Of a DNA stretch of 64,000 nt, positions 38,241 to 49,282 are shown one piece after another (position 1 is the stretch's first letter; every line of letters begins with the position of its first letter). The stretch is from Nonomuraea helvata (GTDB lineage: Bacteria; Actinomycetota; Actinomycetes; Streptosporangiales; Streptosporangiaceae). The DNA lies in the NCBI RefSeq assembly GCF_039535785.1, contig NZ_BAAAXV010000005.1:62001-126000 (forward strand), read 5' to 3'. The notes beneath the pieces were generated by a model, which made no database searches, was not told the DNA's origin, and saw only the letters and a list, made by a program, of their open reading frames with translations. A program made the translations under genes and the position numbers.

Positions 38241-38987
38241 GTGCTGATCCTGTTGCCGCCGTCCGAGGGGAAAGCTTCCGAAGGCAGCGGACCGCCCGTC
38301 GGCGAGCTGTCTTTCCCCGCCCTCGACAAGGCCCGCAAGCGCGTGCTGAACGCGCTCATCCGGGTTTCCAAGCGCCGCGACGCCCTCGGCGTGCTCGGCC
38401 TCACACCCGGGCTGGCGGGCGAGCTGGCCAGGAATACGGCGCTCAAGACGGCCCCCACCCTGCCCGCAGCCGGCCTCTACACCGGCGTCCTCTACGACAA
38501 CCTCGGCCTCGGCACCCTCGAGGACGAGCCCAGGAGGCGGGCGGAGGAGTCGGTGCTGATCTTCTCCGGCCTGTGGGGCGTGGTGCGGATCACCGACCGC
38601 ATCCCGCCGTACCGCCTCTCCATGGGCGTGAATCTGCCGCCCATCGGGGGGCTGGCCGCGTTCTGGCGTCCGCTGATCGCCAAGGAGCTGGATCGGGTGC
38701 CGGGGCTGGTGGTGGACCTCCGTTCGGCCACGTACGCGGGCGCCTGGCAGGCCGGTGAGCGTTCGGTGACGGTACGGGTGTTCCGGGACGGCAAGGTCGT
38801 CAGCCACATGGCCAAGGCGACCCGGGGCGAGATCGCCCGAGCCCTCCTCCGGCACGACACCGCTCCCGGCACGCCTGACGAGCTGGCCAAGACCCTCGAC
38901 GCCCTGGGCTACACCGTCGACCTCGCCGCACCCACCCGCGCCAAGCGCCCCTGGACCCTCGACGTCCACGTCACCGAGCCGTCCTGA
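38241..38987 (+). CDS. yaaA: Peroxide stress protein YaaA (DUF328)
   Basis: 248 residues, full length. The hallmark LPPSEGK opens the protein, and GLYTGVLYDNL and FSGLWGVVRITDRIPPYRLSMG follow, as in E. coli YaaA. YaaA lowers free iron during hydrogen peroxide stress and binds DNA. Start GTG 38241. Encoded 49 bases after the rhodanese stop on the same strand, so it may also be read through from that promoter. Confidence 0.9.
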   Translation: MLILLPPSEGKASEGSGPPVGELSFPALDKARKRVLNALIRVSKRRDALGVLGLTPGLAGELARNTALKTAPTLPAAGLYTGVLYDNLGLGTLEDEPRRRAEESVLIFSGLWGVVRITDRIPPYRLSMGVNLPPIGGLAAFWRPLIAKELDRVPGLVVDLRSATYAGAWQAGERSVTVRVFRDGKVVSHMAKATRGEIARALLRHDTAPGTPDELAKTLDALGYTVDLAAPTRAKRPWTLDVHVTEPS

Positions 38988-39222
38988 TCCGTGGCCTTCC
39001 CGCCGGGCGAGTCCTTCACCGTGGGGGGCGCTTTGAGGGAGAACCCGATGGCGGGGGCCTTTCGAGGGCGATGACTGCGATCGGCTGGGCGGCCATGCGC
39101 GCCGGCCACCGACCACGTCGCGCCGAGCACCGCCGCCCAACGCCTCGCGGACCCGGCGCGGGATGGTGCCTGATGGGCGCGGGTGGGAGCGTGGCCCGAG
39201 CGGCCATGGCCACACTGGGATG

Positions 39223-39266
39223 AAAAGCCGCCGCCCCGCGCCGGAAAGCTCCGGGCGGGGCGGCGG
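39223..39266 (-). terminator. Intrinsic terminator of hrdB
   Basis: On the minus strand CCGCCGCCCCGC and its partner GCGGGGCGGCGG (plus-strand arms 39228-39239 and 39255-39266) form a 12-bp stem followed by CTTTTC. It begins 13 bases past the hrdB stop. Confidence 0.85.
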
Positions 39267-39278
39267 GTGGGGCAGGGG

Positions 39279-40937
<1,659 letters not shown>

Positions 40938-41179
40938 GAACACCTCTCGAACGAACGCGTGGCGACAATGGACCCAGATGCCCGCTGGGGGGCTGTTGCC
41001 TCTCTCGGAGATCGGTGAGGCCGTGCGGACCGCGACGGACCTGCACAGCATTGTGGCACGACCCTGCGCTCCATACGGCCACCTCCCGGCGGTTGACCTC
41101 CACCCTAGGCCGACCGAGACAGTAGTGCGTACGGAAGCGGGGCACTGATACCCGAAAGCAACCGTTATGACTGTTTCAT

Positions 41180-43273
41180 TCAGTCACTCTTCGTGGCTGG
41201 CGGGACGTGTATAGCTAGCGCGGTAACGTCATCATCCTGTTCATATCCAGACAGCATCCGGTCAACCAGGAAGTCCAGCAACATATGCGGACTACTTACC
41301 ACCTCAGGCGGCGCTTCGGTCACAACACTGCAAAGGTCTGCCAAACCCGCGTCCAATCCGCGCTTCCTGTTCTCCACGAGGCCGTCGGAGTACAGGACAG
41401 CGGTGTGGCCGGGCGGCACCACGAACCGGAACTGCCTGCGGCTGGTCGGCCAGCCTAGCGGCGTGCCGGGCTCTCCGTCGCTCAGGATCGCCGTGCCCTG
41501 GGGCGAGACCAGGACGGGTGGCGGGTGCCCGGCCAGGGCCAGCGTGCCCTCGCCGGTGCCCGGCTCGACGACCATGTACGCCAGGGTCGTGACCTGCTCT
41601 TCCTCCTCCGTGGCCTCGAAGACCCGGTCGAGGCCGGTGAGCACGGCCGCGGGCGGCGGGTTGGTCAGCGCCAGCGCCCGCATGGCATTGCGGATGCGGC
41701 CCATGCCCGCGGCGGCCTTGACGCCCTTGCCCATGACGTCGCCGACGACCGCCGCGACCCGTCCGTCCTGCAGCACGAACGCGTCGTACCAGTCACCGCC
41801 GACCTGGACGTGGCGGCTGCCCGAGCGGAAGCGCTGGGCCAGCACCAGGCCCTTGACCACGGGCAGGCGGTCGGGCAGCAGGCTGCGCTGGAGCGTCTCG
41901 GCGGTGCGGTGCTCGCGCTCGAAGAGCGTGGCCCGCTCGACCGCCAGCGCGCACTGGCCGGCCAGCGCCTCCAGGAAGACGCCGTCCTCCTGGGAGATCT
42001 TCTGTGGCCTGGTGAAGGAGAATCGGAGCGCTCCCAAGGCCCGCCCTGCGGCCAGCAGCGGCAGGCCCACCCAGGCGCGCTCGTCGCCGTGGGTGAGGAA
42101 GCCGGCCAGGACCTCCTCGTCGTCGCCCGCCTCGAGCAGCTGAGCCTTCAGCGACTCGGGCGACTCGGCGAAGACCGGCCTGCGACTGTTGACCGCCATG
42201 GTCATGACGTTGGAGTGGGACAGCGGGATCTCGTCGCCGGTGACCCCGGAGGCCTCCAGGATGCCCTCGCCGTTGATCACCTTGAGCGCCGCGCGGTCGG
42301 GGTCGAGCAGCGCCACGGCCGAGCGGTCGGCGGCCAGGGCGGTGCGGCCGACGTCGATGATGACCTGCACCACCTGCTCGACCGTCAGCGCCTCGGCCAG
42401 CTGGGCGGTGGCGCCCTGGAGCCTGGCGGTGCGCAGGGCGGCGGCGCCGAGCTGGTCGGTCAGCCTGCCGCGCATCTCCTCGGCCTCGCGCTGCGGCGTG
42501 ACGTCGGTGTTGGCGCCGACCCACTCGACGACCCTGCCGTGCCTGATGATCGGCACGGCGCGCACCTCGAAGTGGCGGTAACCGCTGGCGCGGGTGCGCA
42601 CGCGGTAGTTCCACTCGAACATGGTGCGTCCGCGCAGCGCCTCCCGCCACGCCTCCTCGGTCTGCTGGCGCTCGTCGGGGTGGACGACCTCCAGCCAGCC
42701 GCTGGCAAGGTACTCCTCCAGGCCCTGGCCGGTGATGGCGCGCCACTGGGGCGCGTCCTCGACGACGGCGCCGGTGGGCGAGGTGATCCAGACCAGCTGC
42801 GACTGGGCCTCGACCAGGGAGCGGTAGCGCTCCTCGCTGCGGCGCAGCGCCTCCTCGGTCTGGCGGCTCTCGGTGACGTCCTGCCCGATCAGGGCGACCG
42901 CGCGCAGCTCGCCCGCCTCGTCGTGGACCGGCGAGAACGACAGCGACCAGTGCCTGGTGTCGCCCTCCGCCGACCGCACGCGCACGCGGCTCTCGGTGAC
43001 CGGCGCGTCGCTCTCGATGACGGCCTGCACGGCGTGGGTGATGATCTGGCTGAGGTCGGCGGCGAGCACCTCGACGGGCTGCCTGCCGGCCAGCCGCTCG
43101 GCGGGCACGTTGACGACGTCGCTGAAGACGTCGTTGACCCGGTGGATGAGGCCATCGCCGTCGAAGAACGCGAAGGCGAACTCGGCCTCCGACAGCATGC
43201 CCTTGAAGAGGGCGGAGTCTGAGATGTCCACATCCGACTCCCGGGGACGGGGAACGGAGGTCTCGGCGCTCAT
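41180..43273 (-). CDS. PAS-PAS-GAF-SpoIIE (PP2C) phosphatase
   Basis: 697 residues from ATG 43273, with GGAGG eight bases upstream. Two PAS domains (about 20-145 and 150-285) are followed by a GAF domain (about 300-455) and a PP2C-like SpoIIE domain (about 470-697) with VGGDWYDAF, VVGDVMGKG, LYSDGLVE and DDDVTALAI. All metal-binding aspartates look present. Such proteins dephosphorylate anti-sigma-factor antagonists (RsbU-like) and thereby switch stress sigma factors. No partner is adjacent. It lies upstream of hrdB on the same strand. Confidence 0.9.
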   Translation of the reverse strand: MSAETSVPRPRESDVDISDSALFKGMLSEAEFAFAFFDGDGLIHRVNDVFSDVVNVPAERLAGRQPVEVLAADLSQIITHAVQAVIESDAPVTESRVRVRSAEGDTRHWSLSFSPVHDEAGELRAVALIGQDVTESRQTEEALRRSEERYRSLVEAQSQLVWITSPTGAVVEDAPQWRAITGQGLEEYLASGWLEVVHPDERQQTEEAWREALRGRTMFEWNYRVRTRASGYRHFEVRAVPIIRHGRVVEWVGANTDVTPQREAEEMRGRLTDQLGAAALRTARLQGATAQLAEALTVEQVVQVIIDVGRTALAADRSAVALLDPDRAALKVINGEGILEASGVTGDEIPLSHSNVMTMAVNSRRPVFAESPESLKAQLLEAGDDEEVLAGFLTHGDERAWVGLPLLAAGRALGALRFSFTRPQKISQEDGVFLEALAGQCALAVERATLFEREHRTAETLQRSLLPDRLPVVKGLVLAQRFRSGSRHVQVGGDWYDAFVLQDGRVAAVVGDVMGKGVKAAAGMGRIRNAMRALALTNPPPAAVLTGLDRVFEATEEEEQVTTLAYMVVEPGTGEGTLALAGHPPPVLVSPQGTAILSDGEPGTPLGWPTSRRQFRFVVPPGHTAVLYSDGLVENRKRGLDAGLADLCSVVTEAPPEVVSSPHMLLDFLVDRMLSGYEQDDDVTALAIHVPPATKSD

Positions 43274-43520
43274 GGTCGGCACCTCCGTCGCGTGCCAGGG
43301 TCTCCCACGCGGCACATCTCCATAACTGTGTATCGGCGTAGCGCAGCTCCGGGCGACCGGATCCTGCAGTACATCATCGGCGATGGGCCGGTGCGGACGG
43401 AAGCCCCCGCCGCGGCTCGGTCGCCTTTAGGGTCTACGCATCCTGTCAAAGTCGCTCCACGTTGCGCAGCAAGATCAGGTTACAGCGCCAGATTGCCGGG
43501 AGCCGAGTCCCGGCCACCAA

Positions 43521-44084
43521 CTACTTGGCCGCGCGCTTGGCCTCCTGCTTGGCGGCCCGTACGCGGGCCAGGCTGTCGCCGTCGACCACGTCGGCGACCG
43601 ATCGGTGTGACCCCTCCTCGCCATAGAGTCCGGCCGCCTCACGCCAGCCTGGCGGTTGGACCCCCAACTGCTTCCCCAGCAATGCCAGAAAAATCTGGGC
43701 CTTCTGCTTGCCGTATCCTGGCAGGGCCATCAGTCGTTTCAACAGCTCTTTGCCGTCGGCCGCGTCGGCCCACATCTTCTCCGGCCGGCCGTCGTAATGC
43801 TCGACGAGGTAGGCCGCGAGCTGCTGGACCCTGGCCGCCATGGACTTGGGATAGCGGTGGACGGCCGGCTTGCCGGCCAGCAGCGCGGCGAACGCCTCCG
43901 GATCGTAGGAGGCGATCTCCCCGGCGGTGAGGTCGTGCCCCAACCGCTGGGAAATCGTATACGGACCCGTGAACGCCCACTCCATGGGGATCTGCTGGTC
44001 GAGGAGCATGCCGACGAGCAGGGCGAGCGGACTTCGGCCCAGGAGCTCGTCTGCCTCGCTCCGCTGGGCGAGCTGGATGCGCAT
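43521..44084 (-). CDS. HhH-GPD family base-excision-repair-type protein
   Basis: 187 residues. Helix-hairpin-helix LPGYGKQKAQIFLALLG at about 115-131 belongs to the endonuclease III/AlkA superfamily, but no iron-sulfur cysteines are seen. After the hairpin, where the catalytic Asp usually lies (VDTHV-like), the sequence reads GVQPPGWREAAG, so glycosylase chemistry is doubtful or differently placed. The C-terminus is Lys/Arg-rich. ATG 44084 gives MRIQLAQRSEADELLG; the ribosome site is weak. Confidence 0.8.
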   Translation of the reverse strand: MRIQLAQRSEADELLGRSPLALLVGMLLDQQIPMEWAFTGPYTISQRLGHDLTAGEIASYDPEAFAALLAGKPAVHRYPKSMAARVQQLAAYLVEHYDGRPEKMWADAADGKELLKRLMALPGYGKQKAQIFLALLGKQLGVQPPGWREAAGLYGEEGSHRSVADVVDGDSLARVRAAKQEAKRAAK

Positions 44085-44238
44085 GGAGACAGCTTCGCAT
44101 GAATGGACACCTGGTGAAGTGAACACAACCATCGCGGAGCCTTGACACTCGCCCGAGAAAAGGTGAAATGGGAGCGCAAGTCGCCCTGCAGACATTCCTG
44201 GGGGTTTGCCCCTGGGTCTCCAGAGGAATCTCACATCT

Positions 44239-44463
44239 ATGCTCGCTCTGGCCACACGGTTCCTGCGGGAGCCGGTCAGTCTCAGGCTGGCCGAAGAGTT
44301 CCTGACCGTGCCCGTGGACACGATCGACCGCTGCGTGGCCGACGTGTGCGCGTGTGCGCAGCATCTCGGCGTCTCCGCGACGCCGGAGATCGTGGAGCGC
44401 ATCGCTCGCGAGCACCTGCTCGCGATCGTCAACTCAGCGCCTCCGCCCCGAAGTTCCCGGTAA
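44239..44463 (+). CDS. Small helical protein, unknown function
   Basis: 74 residues from ATG 44239, with AGAGGA (44223-44228) ten bases upstream. TTG 44206 could extend it by 11 residues. Three predicted helices (ATRFLREPVSLRLAEEFL, VDTIDRCVADVCACAQHLG, PEIVERIAREHLLAIVN) recall the small three-helix-bundle dimerisation proteins common in actinomycetes. That resemblance is from memory. Divergent from the HhH-GPD gene. Confidence 0.6.
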   Translation: MLALATRFLREPVSLRLAEEFLTVPVDTIDRCVADVCACAQHLGVSATPEIVERIAREHLLAIVNSAPPPRSSR

Positions 44464-44578
44464 GACAAAGAAGGCCCGAAAGTCCAGTTAAGTCCCATCC
44501 GGAAGTCCCCGATAACATCGGGGTCACCAGGCCGAGTTCTACGCACCGTTTACGCCTGGAATACGAGAGAGTGAGGGC

Positions 44579-46129
44579 GTGCGCCGACACCGACGAGATC
44601 CCCGGGAGAGCACCCCGCCAGACGACGTGTTCAAGGAGATGGTGCAGGCGGCTCGCGAGCTGCTGGCCGTGCGCACCCCGCTTGACGCGGAACTCATGGT
44701 CTCCGACATGATCGGTGCCTGGTGGGGCAGGCGGGTCAGGGGCGGCGACGTCGAGCAGGTGCTCGGGGAGGGGCTGGTCGACTACGCCGCCAAGGCCGGC
44801 ACGCCGGCCTCGCTGACGTTGCTGATCTGCCTGGCCTACCTCGGCACGGCCCGCCAGGGCGCCAAGGCCGAGGGCGCGGCGCTGGCGATGATGGAGTCGG
44901 GCGTGGCCAGGCCCGGCTGGGCCGACCGGGTGGGCGCGGTGAAGCCCGCCGGATGCTACGTCTCCCGCGACGCGTACGGCGACCAGGACACGGTGATCTG
45001 CACCTTCGCCTACCGCTGGAACGAGGACGCGCTCCCGGCGGACCGCCACGCGCTGGTCATGGTCGTCGACTACAACATGAGCGGCATGGCCCGCGACGCC
45101 TGGGTGTCCTCCCAGGTCGACAAGCTGCTGGAGCAGGCCAGGGCCGAGGCGGCGGGCAATCCGCTGCTGCTGTTCGAGGAGATCGAGCCCGACCAGGCCA
45201 GGGCGCTGCTGGAGTCGGCCATGAAGGCCACGCGTGAGCCGAAGACGCCGCCGCCCGTCAGCGACAGCTACAGCGCTTACCACGCCTTCGCCAGGGCCAG
45301 GCTCAAGGCGCTGCCGCCCGGACGCAAGCGGCCGGCGCCGCGGCACACCGAGGCCCCGTACAGCAGGGAGCGGCGGGCCATGCTGGCGGCGGAGTTCCTG
45401 GCCTCCGACGCGGCCGAGCACCTGTCCGACCCCTCGGCGGCCTCGCGCTGCGCCGACCACATCATCGACTACGGCTGTGACCAGGACTTCAGCCGGCCGC
45501 TGCGGGTCTCCCCGACCAAGTGCGAAACGTTCCTGCTCGACTGGCTGCCGCGCAAGGTGATGCTGAGCGTGGCCGAGCAGGAGGCGATGCCGCACGTGCT
45601 GTCGGCCTGGGTGCGCTTCGCCGCCGCCCGTACCGGCCTGCCCGAGCAGGGGCTCAAGGCCACGCTGGACGCCGTGTGGGAGGCGATCGGCAAGTTCCCC
45701 GAGGCCTACCGCGACCCGACGTCGTTCGGCCTCGACCGGCCGCTGCTGGAGCGGCTGCTGCCGGACGGCGACCTGTCGGCGCTGGCCAGGCGGGCCTTCG
45801 CGTTCCCGTTCCTGCAGGGCACGCACAACGGGATCGAGCTCGACAAGCTCAACCCGGCCGACGAGGCCGACCGGCGCACGCTGCTCGAGATCGACCACGG
45901 GTCCGCGATCGACCAGGAGCACCTGGCCTGGCACGAGGAGATCGCCACCCGGCTCTGGGAGGGCGACCCGCCGCAGCTCTGGGAGGCCGCGCAGCGCCTG
46001 CTGGACCTCGGCCACGACCGTCACGACGTGCTCCACGTGCTGATCGAGATCGCCGAGCGGATCGGCGACGACCCGGACGAGCTGGCGGCCGCCCTCGACG
46101 ACATCGCCGACATTCCCGACGAAATCTAG
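44579..46129 (+). CDS. Large unrecognised soluble protein
   Basis: 516 residues from GTG 44579, with GAGAGTGAGG upstream. No signal peptide or membrane segments. The first about 200 residues are mixed alpha/beta, with a beta-rich middle (TVICTFAYRWNEDALPADRHALVMVVDYNMSG). The rest is helical with many acidic residues. The end (RLLDLGHDRHDVLHVLIEIAERIGDDPDEL) resembles the DUF1841-like or SEC-C-neighbour segments seen in uncharacterised actinobacterial proteins. I assign no function. Codon use is like its neighbours, so no sign of recent transfer. Confidence 0.72.
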   Translation: MRRHRRDPRESTPPDDVFKEMVQAARELLAVRTPLDAELMVSDMIGAWWGRRVRGGDVEQVLGEGLVDYAAKAGTPASLTLLICLAYLGTARQGAKAEGAALAMMESGVARPGWADRVGAVKPAGCYVSRDAYGDQDTVICTFAYRWNEDALPADRHALVMVVDYNMSGMARDAWVSSQVDKLLEQARAEAAGNPLLLFEEIEPDQARALLESAMKATREPKTPPPVSDSYSAYHAFARARLKALPPGRKRPAPRHTEAPYSRERRAMLAAEFLASDAAEHLSDPSAASRCADHIIDYGCDQDFSRPLRVSPTKCETFLLDWLPRKVMLSVAEQEAMPHVLSAWVRFAAARTGLPEQGLKATLDAVWEAIGKFPEAYRDPTSFGLDRPLLERLLPDGDLSALARRAFAFPFLQGTHNGIELDKLNPADEADRRTLLEIDHGSAIDQEHLAWHEEIATRLWEGDPPQLWEAAQRLLDLGHDRHDVLHVLIEIAERIGDDPDELAAALDDIADIPDEI

Positions 46130-46216
46130 GTACGGACCGGCCGATCGGCCTTGAGCACGGGGAACTCCGTCGTTGTTCGCCACGCCGGGAGAGGCGCCGA
46201 GATAGCCTCTACTGCC

Positions 46217-46972
46217 ATGGTGATCGACCTCAACGCCGACCTGGGCGAAGGCTTCGGGATCTGGCGGCTCGGCGACGATCTCGCACTGCTGGACATCGTC
46301 ACGAGCGCCAACGTGGCCTGCGGCTTCCACGCGGGCGACCCCGTGACGATCAGGCGCACGTGCGCGGCGGCGGTCGACCGCGGGGTGACGATCGGGGCGC
46401 AGGTGTCCTACCGCGACCTGGCGCACTTCGGGCGCAGGGAGATGGACGTCGAGCCGGAGGAGCTCTGCGCCGAGGTGCTCTACCAGATCGCGGCGGTCGA
46501 CGGCATCGCCAGGGCGATGGGCGGCCGGGTCTCCTACGTCAAACCGCACGGCGCGCTCTACAACCGGATCTGCCGCGATGAGGTGCAGGCCGCGGCGGTG
46601 ATCGACGCGGTGGCCGACTACGAGCCCTCGCTGCCGGTGCTCACGCTGCCCGGTTCCGCGGTGCACGCGGTGGCGGCGGCCGCGGGCGTCCCGACGGTGA
46701 GCGAGGCGTTCGCCGACCGGGCGTACACCCCCGAGGGCACGCTGGTGCCGCGCAGGGAGCCGGGCGCGGTCGTCCACGACGCCGCCGCCGTGGCCGGCCG
46801 TGCCCGCCAGATGGCCGTGGAAGGCTCCGTGACGGCCGTCGACGGCAGCCGGGTACCGATTTCCGCCCGTTCCATCTGCGTCCACGGAGACACGCCTGAC
46901 GCCGTCCGGCTGGCACAGGGGGTGCGGGACGCGTTGCTGACGGCCGGAGTGGTCCTGCAGGCGTTCGCGTGA
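46217..46972 (+). CDS. pxpA: 5-oxoprolinase subunit A (LamB/YcsF family)
   Basis: 251 residues. The hallmark DLNADLGEGFG opens the protein, and ANVACGFHAGD, VKPHGALYN and CVHGDTPDAV follow. With PxpB and PxpC it hydrolyses 5-oxoproline to glutamate using ATP, a housekeeping repair of pyroglutamate. ATG 46217 was chosen for the family start; TAGCCT eight bases upstream suggests a leaderless transcript. Overlaps pxpB by four bases (GTGA). Confidence 0.93.
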   Translation: MVIDLNADLGEGFGIWRLGDDLALLDIVTSANVACGFHAGDPVTIRRTCAAAVDRGVTIGAQVSYRDLAHFGRREMDVEPEELCAEVLYQIAAVDGIARAMGGRVSYVKPHGALYNRICRDEVQAAAVIDAVADYEPSLPVLTLPGSAVHAVAAAAGVPTVSEAFADRAYTPEGTLVPRREPGAVVHDAAAVAGRARQMAVEGSVTAVDGSRVPISARSICVHGDTPDAVRLAQGVRDALLTAGVVLQAFA

Positions 46973-47583
46973 TCCGTACGGCCGGGGAGCACGGGCTGCT
47001 CGTGGAGACCGGGTCGCTGGAACTCTCGCACCGGCTGGACGCGGCGCTGCGGGCCGACCGGCCCGCGGAGGTCGTCGAGATCGTGCCGGGGCCCGAGACC
47101 GTGCTCGTGCTGGCTCCGGGAGCGGATCAGGGGCGGTTGCGGGCGCGGCTGGCCGACGTCGTGGAGCGGGAGCGCGGCAAGGGCGGCGCGGTGGCGGCCG
47201 AGGGGGCGGCTGTGACGATTCCCGTCGTCTATGACGGGGCGGATCTCGATTCCGTCGCGGCGCTGGCGGGGATCTCGGTGGACGAGGTGATCTCCCGGCA
47301 TTCGGGGCGGGAGCTGGTGGTGGGGTGGCTGGGGTTCGCCCCGGGGTTCGCCTATCTGACGGGGCTCGACCCGGTGCTGGAGATGCCCAGGCTGGACACG
47401 CCGCGCACGTCGGTGCCCGCCGGGTCGGTGGCGGTGGCGGGGCCGTACTCCGCGGTCTACCCGACCGCCTCGCCGGGCGGGTGGCGGTTGCTCGGGCGCA
47501 CGTCCGTGCGGGTGTGGGACGTGGCGGCCGACCCGCCCTCCCTGTTCAGGCCGGGCATGCGCGTGCGGTTCGAGCCGGCATGA
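46969..47583 (+). CDS. pxpB: 5-oxoprolinase subunit B (KipI family)
   Basis: 204 residues. The family signature FAPGFAYLTGLDP and the ending GGWRLLGRTSVRVWD...PPSLFRPGMRVRF are clear. GTG 46969 overlaps the pxpA stop, and its own stop overlaps pxpC (ATGA). Homologues were first described as KipI, an inhibitor of the sporulation kinase KinA in Bacillus. In this context the enzymatic role is the natural reading. Confidence 0.93.
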   Translation: MIRTAGEHGLLVETGSLELSHRLDAALRADRPAEVVEIVPGPETVLVLAPGADQGRLRARLADVVERERGKGGAVAAEGAAVTIPVVYDGADLDSVAALAGISVDEVISRHSGRELVVGWLGFAPGFAYLTGLDPVLEMPRLDTPRTSVPAGSVAVAGPYSAVYPTASPGGWRLLGRTSVRVWDVAADPPSLFRPGMRVRFEPA

Positions 47584-48416
47584 TCGAGGTTTTGGCGCCT
47601 GGTCCGTACGCGACCGTCCAGGACCTCGGGCGGCCCGGTTTCGCGCATTTGGGGGTGCCCCGTTCGGGAGCGGCCGACGCGAGGAGTCTGCGGCTGGCCA
47701 ACCGGCTCGTGGGCAACGCGGAGGGGCTGGCCGGGATCGAGCTGACGCTGGGGATGGCGCGGCTGCTGTTCCACGACGGCGCCTGGGTGGCACTTGCGGG
47801 CGCGCCTCTGGACACTGCGGCGGGGATGGGGGCGCCGTTCTGGGTGCCGTCGGGGGCGGAGCTGCGGCTCGGCATGCCCGCCTGGGGGCTGCGCACCTAC
47901 CTGGCCGTACGCGGCGGGATCGCGGTCGAGCCGGTGCTGGGCAGCCGCTCCACCGACTCGCTGTCCGGGCTGGGGCCCGAGCCGCTGCGGGCGGGCACGC
48001 TGCTGCCCGTCGGCCCGCCGGAAGGCGAGATCTCCGTCGATCTGGCGCCCCCGCCCGAGCCCGGCCCCGCGGTGCTGCGGGTGACGCCCGGGCCGCGCGA
48101 CGACTGGTTCGCGCCGGACGCGCTGGGCGTGCTGTGCGCGCGGCCGTACACCGTGAGCCAGGACAGCAACCGCGTCGGGGTGCGACTGAGCGGCGCCGAG
48201 CTGGTCAGGGCCAAGGAGGGCGAGCTGCCGAGCGAGGGCATGGTCACGGGGGCGATCCAGGTGCCGCCGAGCGGGCAGCCGATCGTCTTCCTCGCCGACC
48301 ACCCGCCGACCGGCGGCTATCCGGTGATCGGCGTCGTGCGCGAGGCCGACCTGCCGGTCGCCGCCCAGCTCAGGCCGGGCGACGAGGTGCGGTTCACAGC
48401 TCGACCTGGCCGGTGA
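47580..48416 (+). CDS. pxpC: 5-oxoprolinase subunit C (KipA/allophanate hydrolase subunit 2 family)
   Basis: 278 residues from ATG 47580, overlapping pxpB. VLAPGPYATVQDLGRPGFAHLGVPRSGAAD is the family N-terminus, and QDSNRVGVRL and EGMVTGAIQVPPSGQPIVFLADHPPTGGYP are the conserved core. It completes the operon. The 3' end overlaps the convergent phzF-like gene by 23 bp. Confidence 0.93.
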   Translation: MIEVLAPGPYATVQDLGRPGFAHLGVPRSGAADARSLRLANRLVGNAEGLAGIELTLGMARLLFHDGAWVALAGAPLDTAAGMGAPFWVPSGAELRLGMPAWGLRTYLAVRGGIAVEPVLGSRSTDSLSGLGPEPLRAGTLLPVGPPEGEISVDLAPPPEPGPAVLRVTPGPRDDWFAPDALGVLCARPYTVSQDSNRVGVRLSGAELVRAKEGELPSEGMVTGAIQVPPSGQPIVFLADHPPTGGYPVIGVVREADLPVAAQLRPGDEVRFTARPGR

Positions 48417-49224
48417 CGCAGGTCACGACAGAGCCGCTCACCCACACGTTCCCCTCCTCGTCGGTGGAGATGTGCACCCGTCCGGCACGGTCGAGCACCG
48501 TGCCCTGGCTCGCCACGTACGGGGCCTTGGCCCGGCCCGTGCGCAGCAGCCACTGCGCCAGTGAGGCGTTGAGGCTGCCCGTCACGGGGTCCTCGATGGT
48601 GAAGCCGTGCGCGTGCGTGAACGCCCGCACCTCGAAGTCGTACGGCGACCCCTCGGGGTACGGGCCGGCCACGCCCACGAAGCACGGGACGAGGCCGGGG
48701 CGCAGCGCGAGCACCGACTCGGCGTCCGCCAGCAGCACCGCCACCCAGCCTGGGCCGTTGTCCGCCCACTCCGCGTCCACGATGCCGGCGCGCTCGATCC
48801 CCAGCGCGTCGGCGATCTTCTGGACGAGCGGCTCCTCCACGGGCCCGGACCTCACCAGAGGCGGCGCCTGGAACGCCAGCCCGTCGCCGGTCCTGCGCAC
48901 CCGCACCAGCCCGGCCCCGCACTCCTGGACGATCTCGCCCTCCTTCCGCGGCACTCCCCCGGTCTCGAGCCAGGCGTGGCAGGTGCCCAAGGTCGGGTGC
49001 CCGGCGAACGGCAGCTCCTCGCTCGCGGTGAAGATCCGCACCCGGTAATCCGCCTCGGGTGTGCTCGGGGGCAGCAGGAAGGTGGTCTCGGCGAGGTTCG
49101 TCCACGAGGCGAACCGCCGCATCTCCTCGGCCGTGAGGCCCTCGCCGTCGAGCACGACCGCGAGCGCGTTTCCGTGGTACGGGGTGGCGGTGAAGACGTC
49201 CACCTCGGTAAATGGGCGCAACAT
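48394..49224 (-). CDS. PhzF family isomerase/epimerase-like protein
   Basis: 276 residues. Two DapF-like lobes are visible: VDVFTATPYHGNALAVVLD with the catalytic Glu in LAETTFLLPP, then TLGTCHAW, and in the second lobe FTHAHGFTIEDPVTGSLNASLAQWL. PhzF is a phenazine enzyme, but most PhzF-like proteins serve other, unknown isomerisations, and no phenazine genes are near. Start ATG 49224. Confidence 0.88.
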   Translation of the reverse strand: MLRPFTEVDVFTATPYHGNALAVVLDGEGLTAEEMRRFASWTNLAETTFLLPPSTPEADYRVRIFTASEELPFAGHPTLGTCHAWLETGGVPRKEGEIVQECGAGLVRVRRTGDGLAFQAPPLVRSGPVEEPLVQKIADALGIERAGIVDAEWADNGPGWVAVLLADAESVLALRPGLVPCFVGVAGPYPEGSPYDFEVRAFTHAHGFTIEDPVTGSLNASLAQWLLRTGRAKAPYVASQGTVLDRAGRVHISTDEEGNVWVSGSVVTCVTGQVEL

Positions 49225-49282
49225 ACCTGGAGTCTCGCAGACAGGTCTTTTCCCGTCGGCACGCCGCCCCCAGACTGGACGT

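Noticed and set aside
39185..39220. tRNA-like fragment (GTGGCCCGAGCGGCC resembles a D-arm)
   Set aside because: No anticodon arm, T-arm or acceptor stem can be completed around it.
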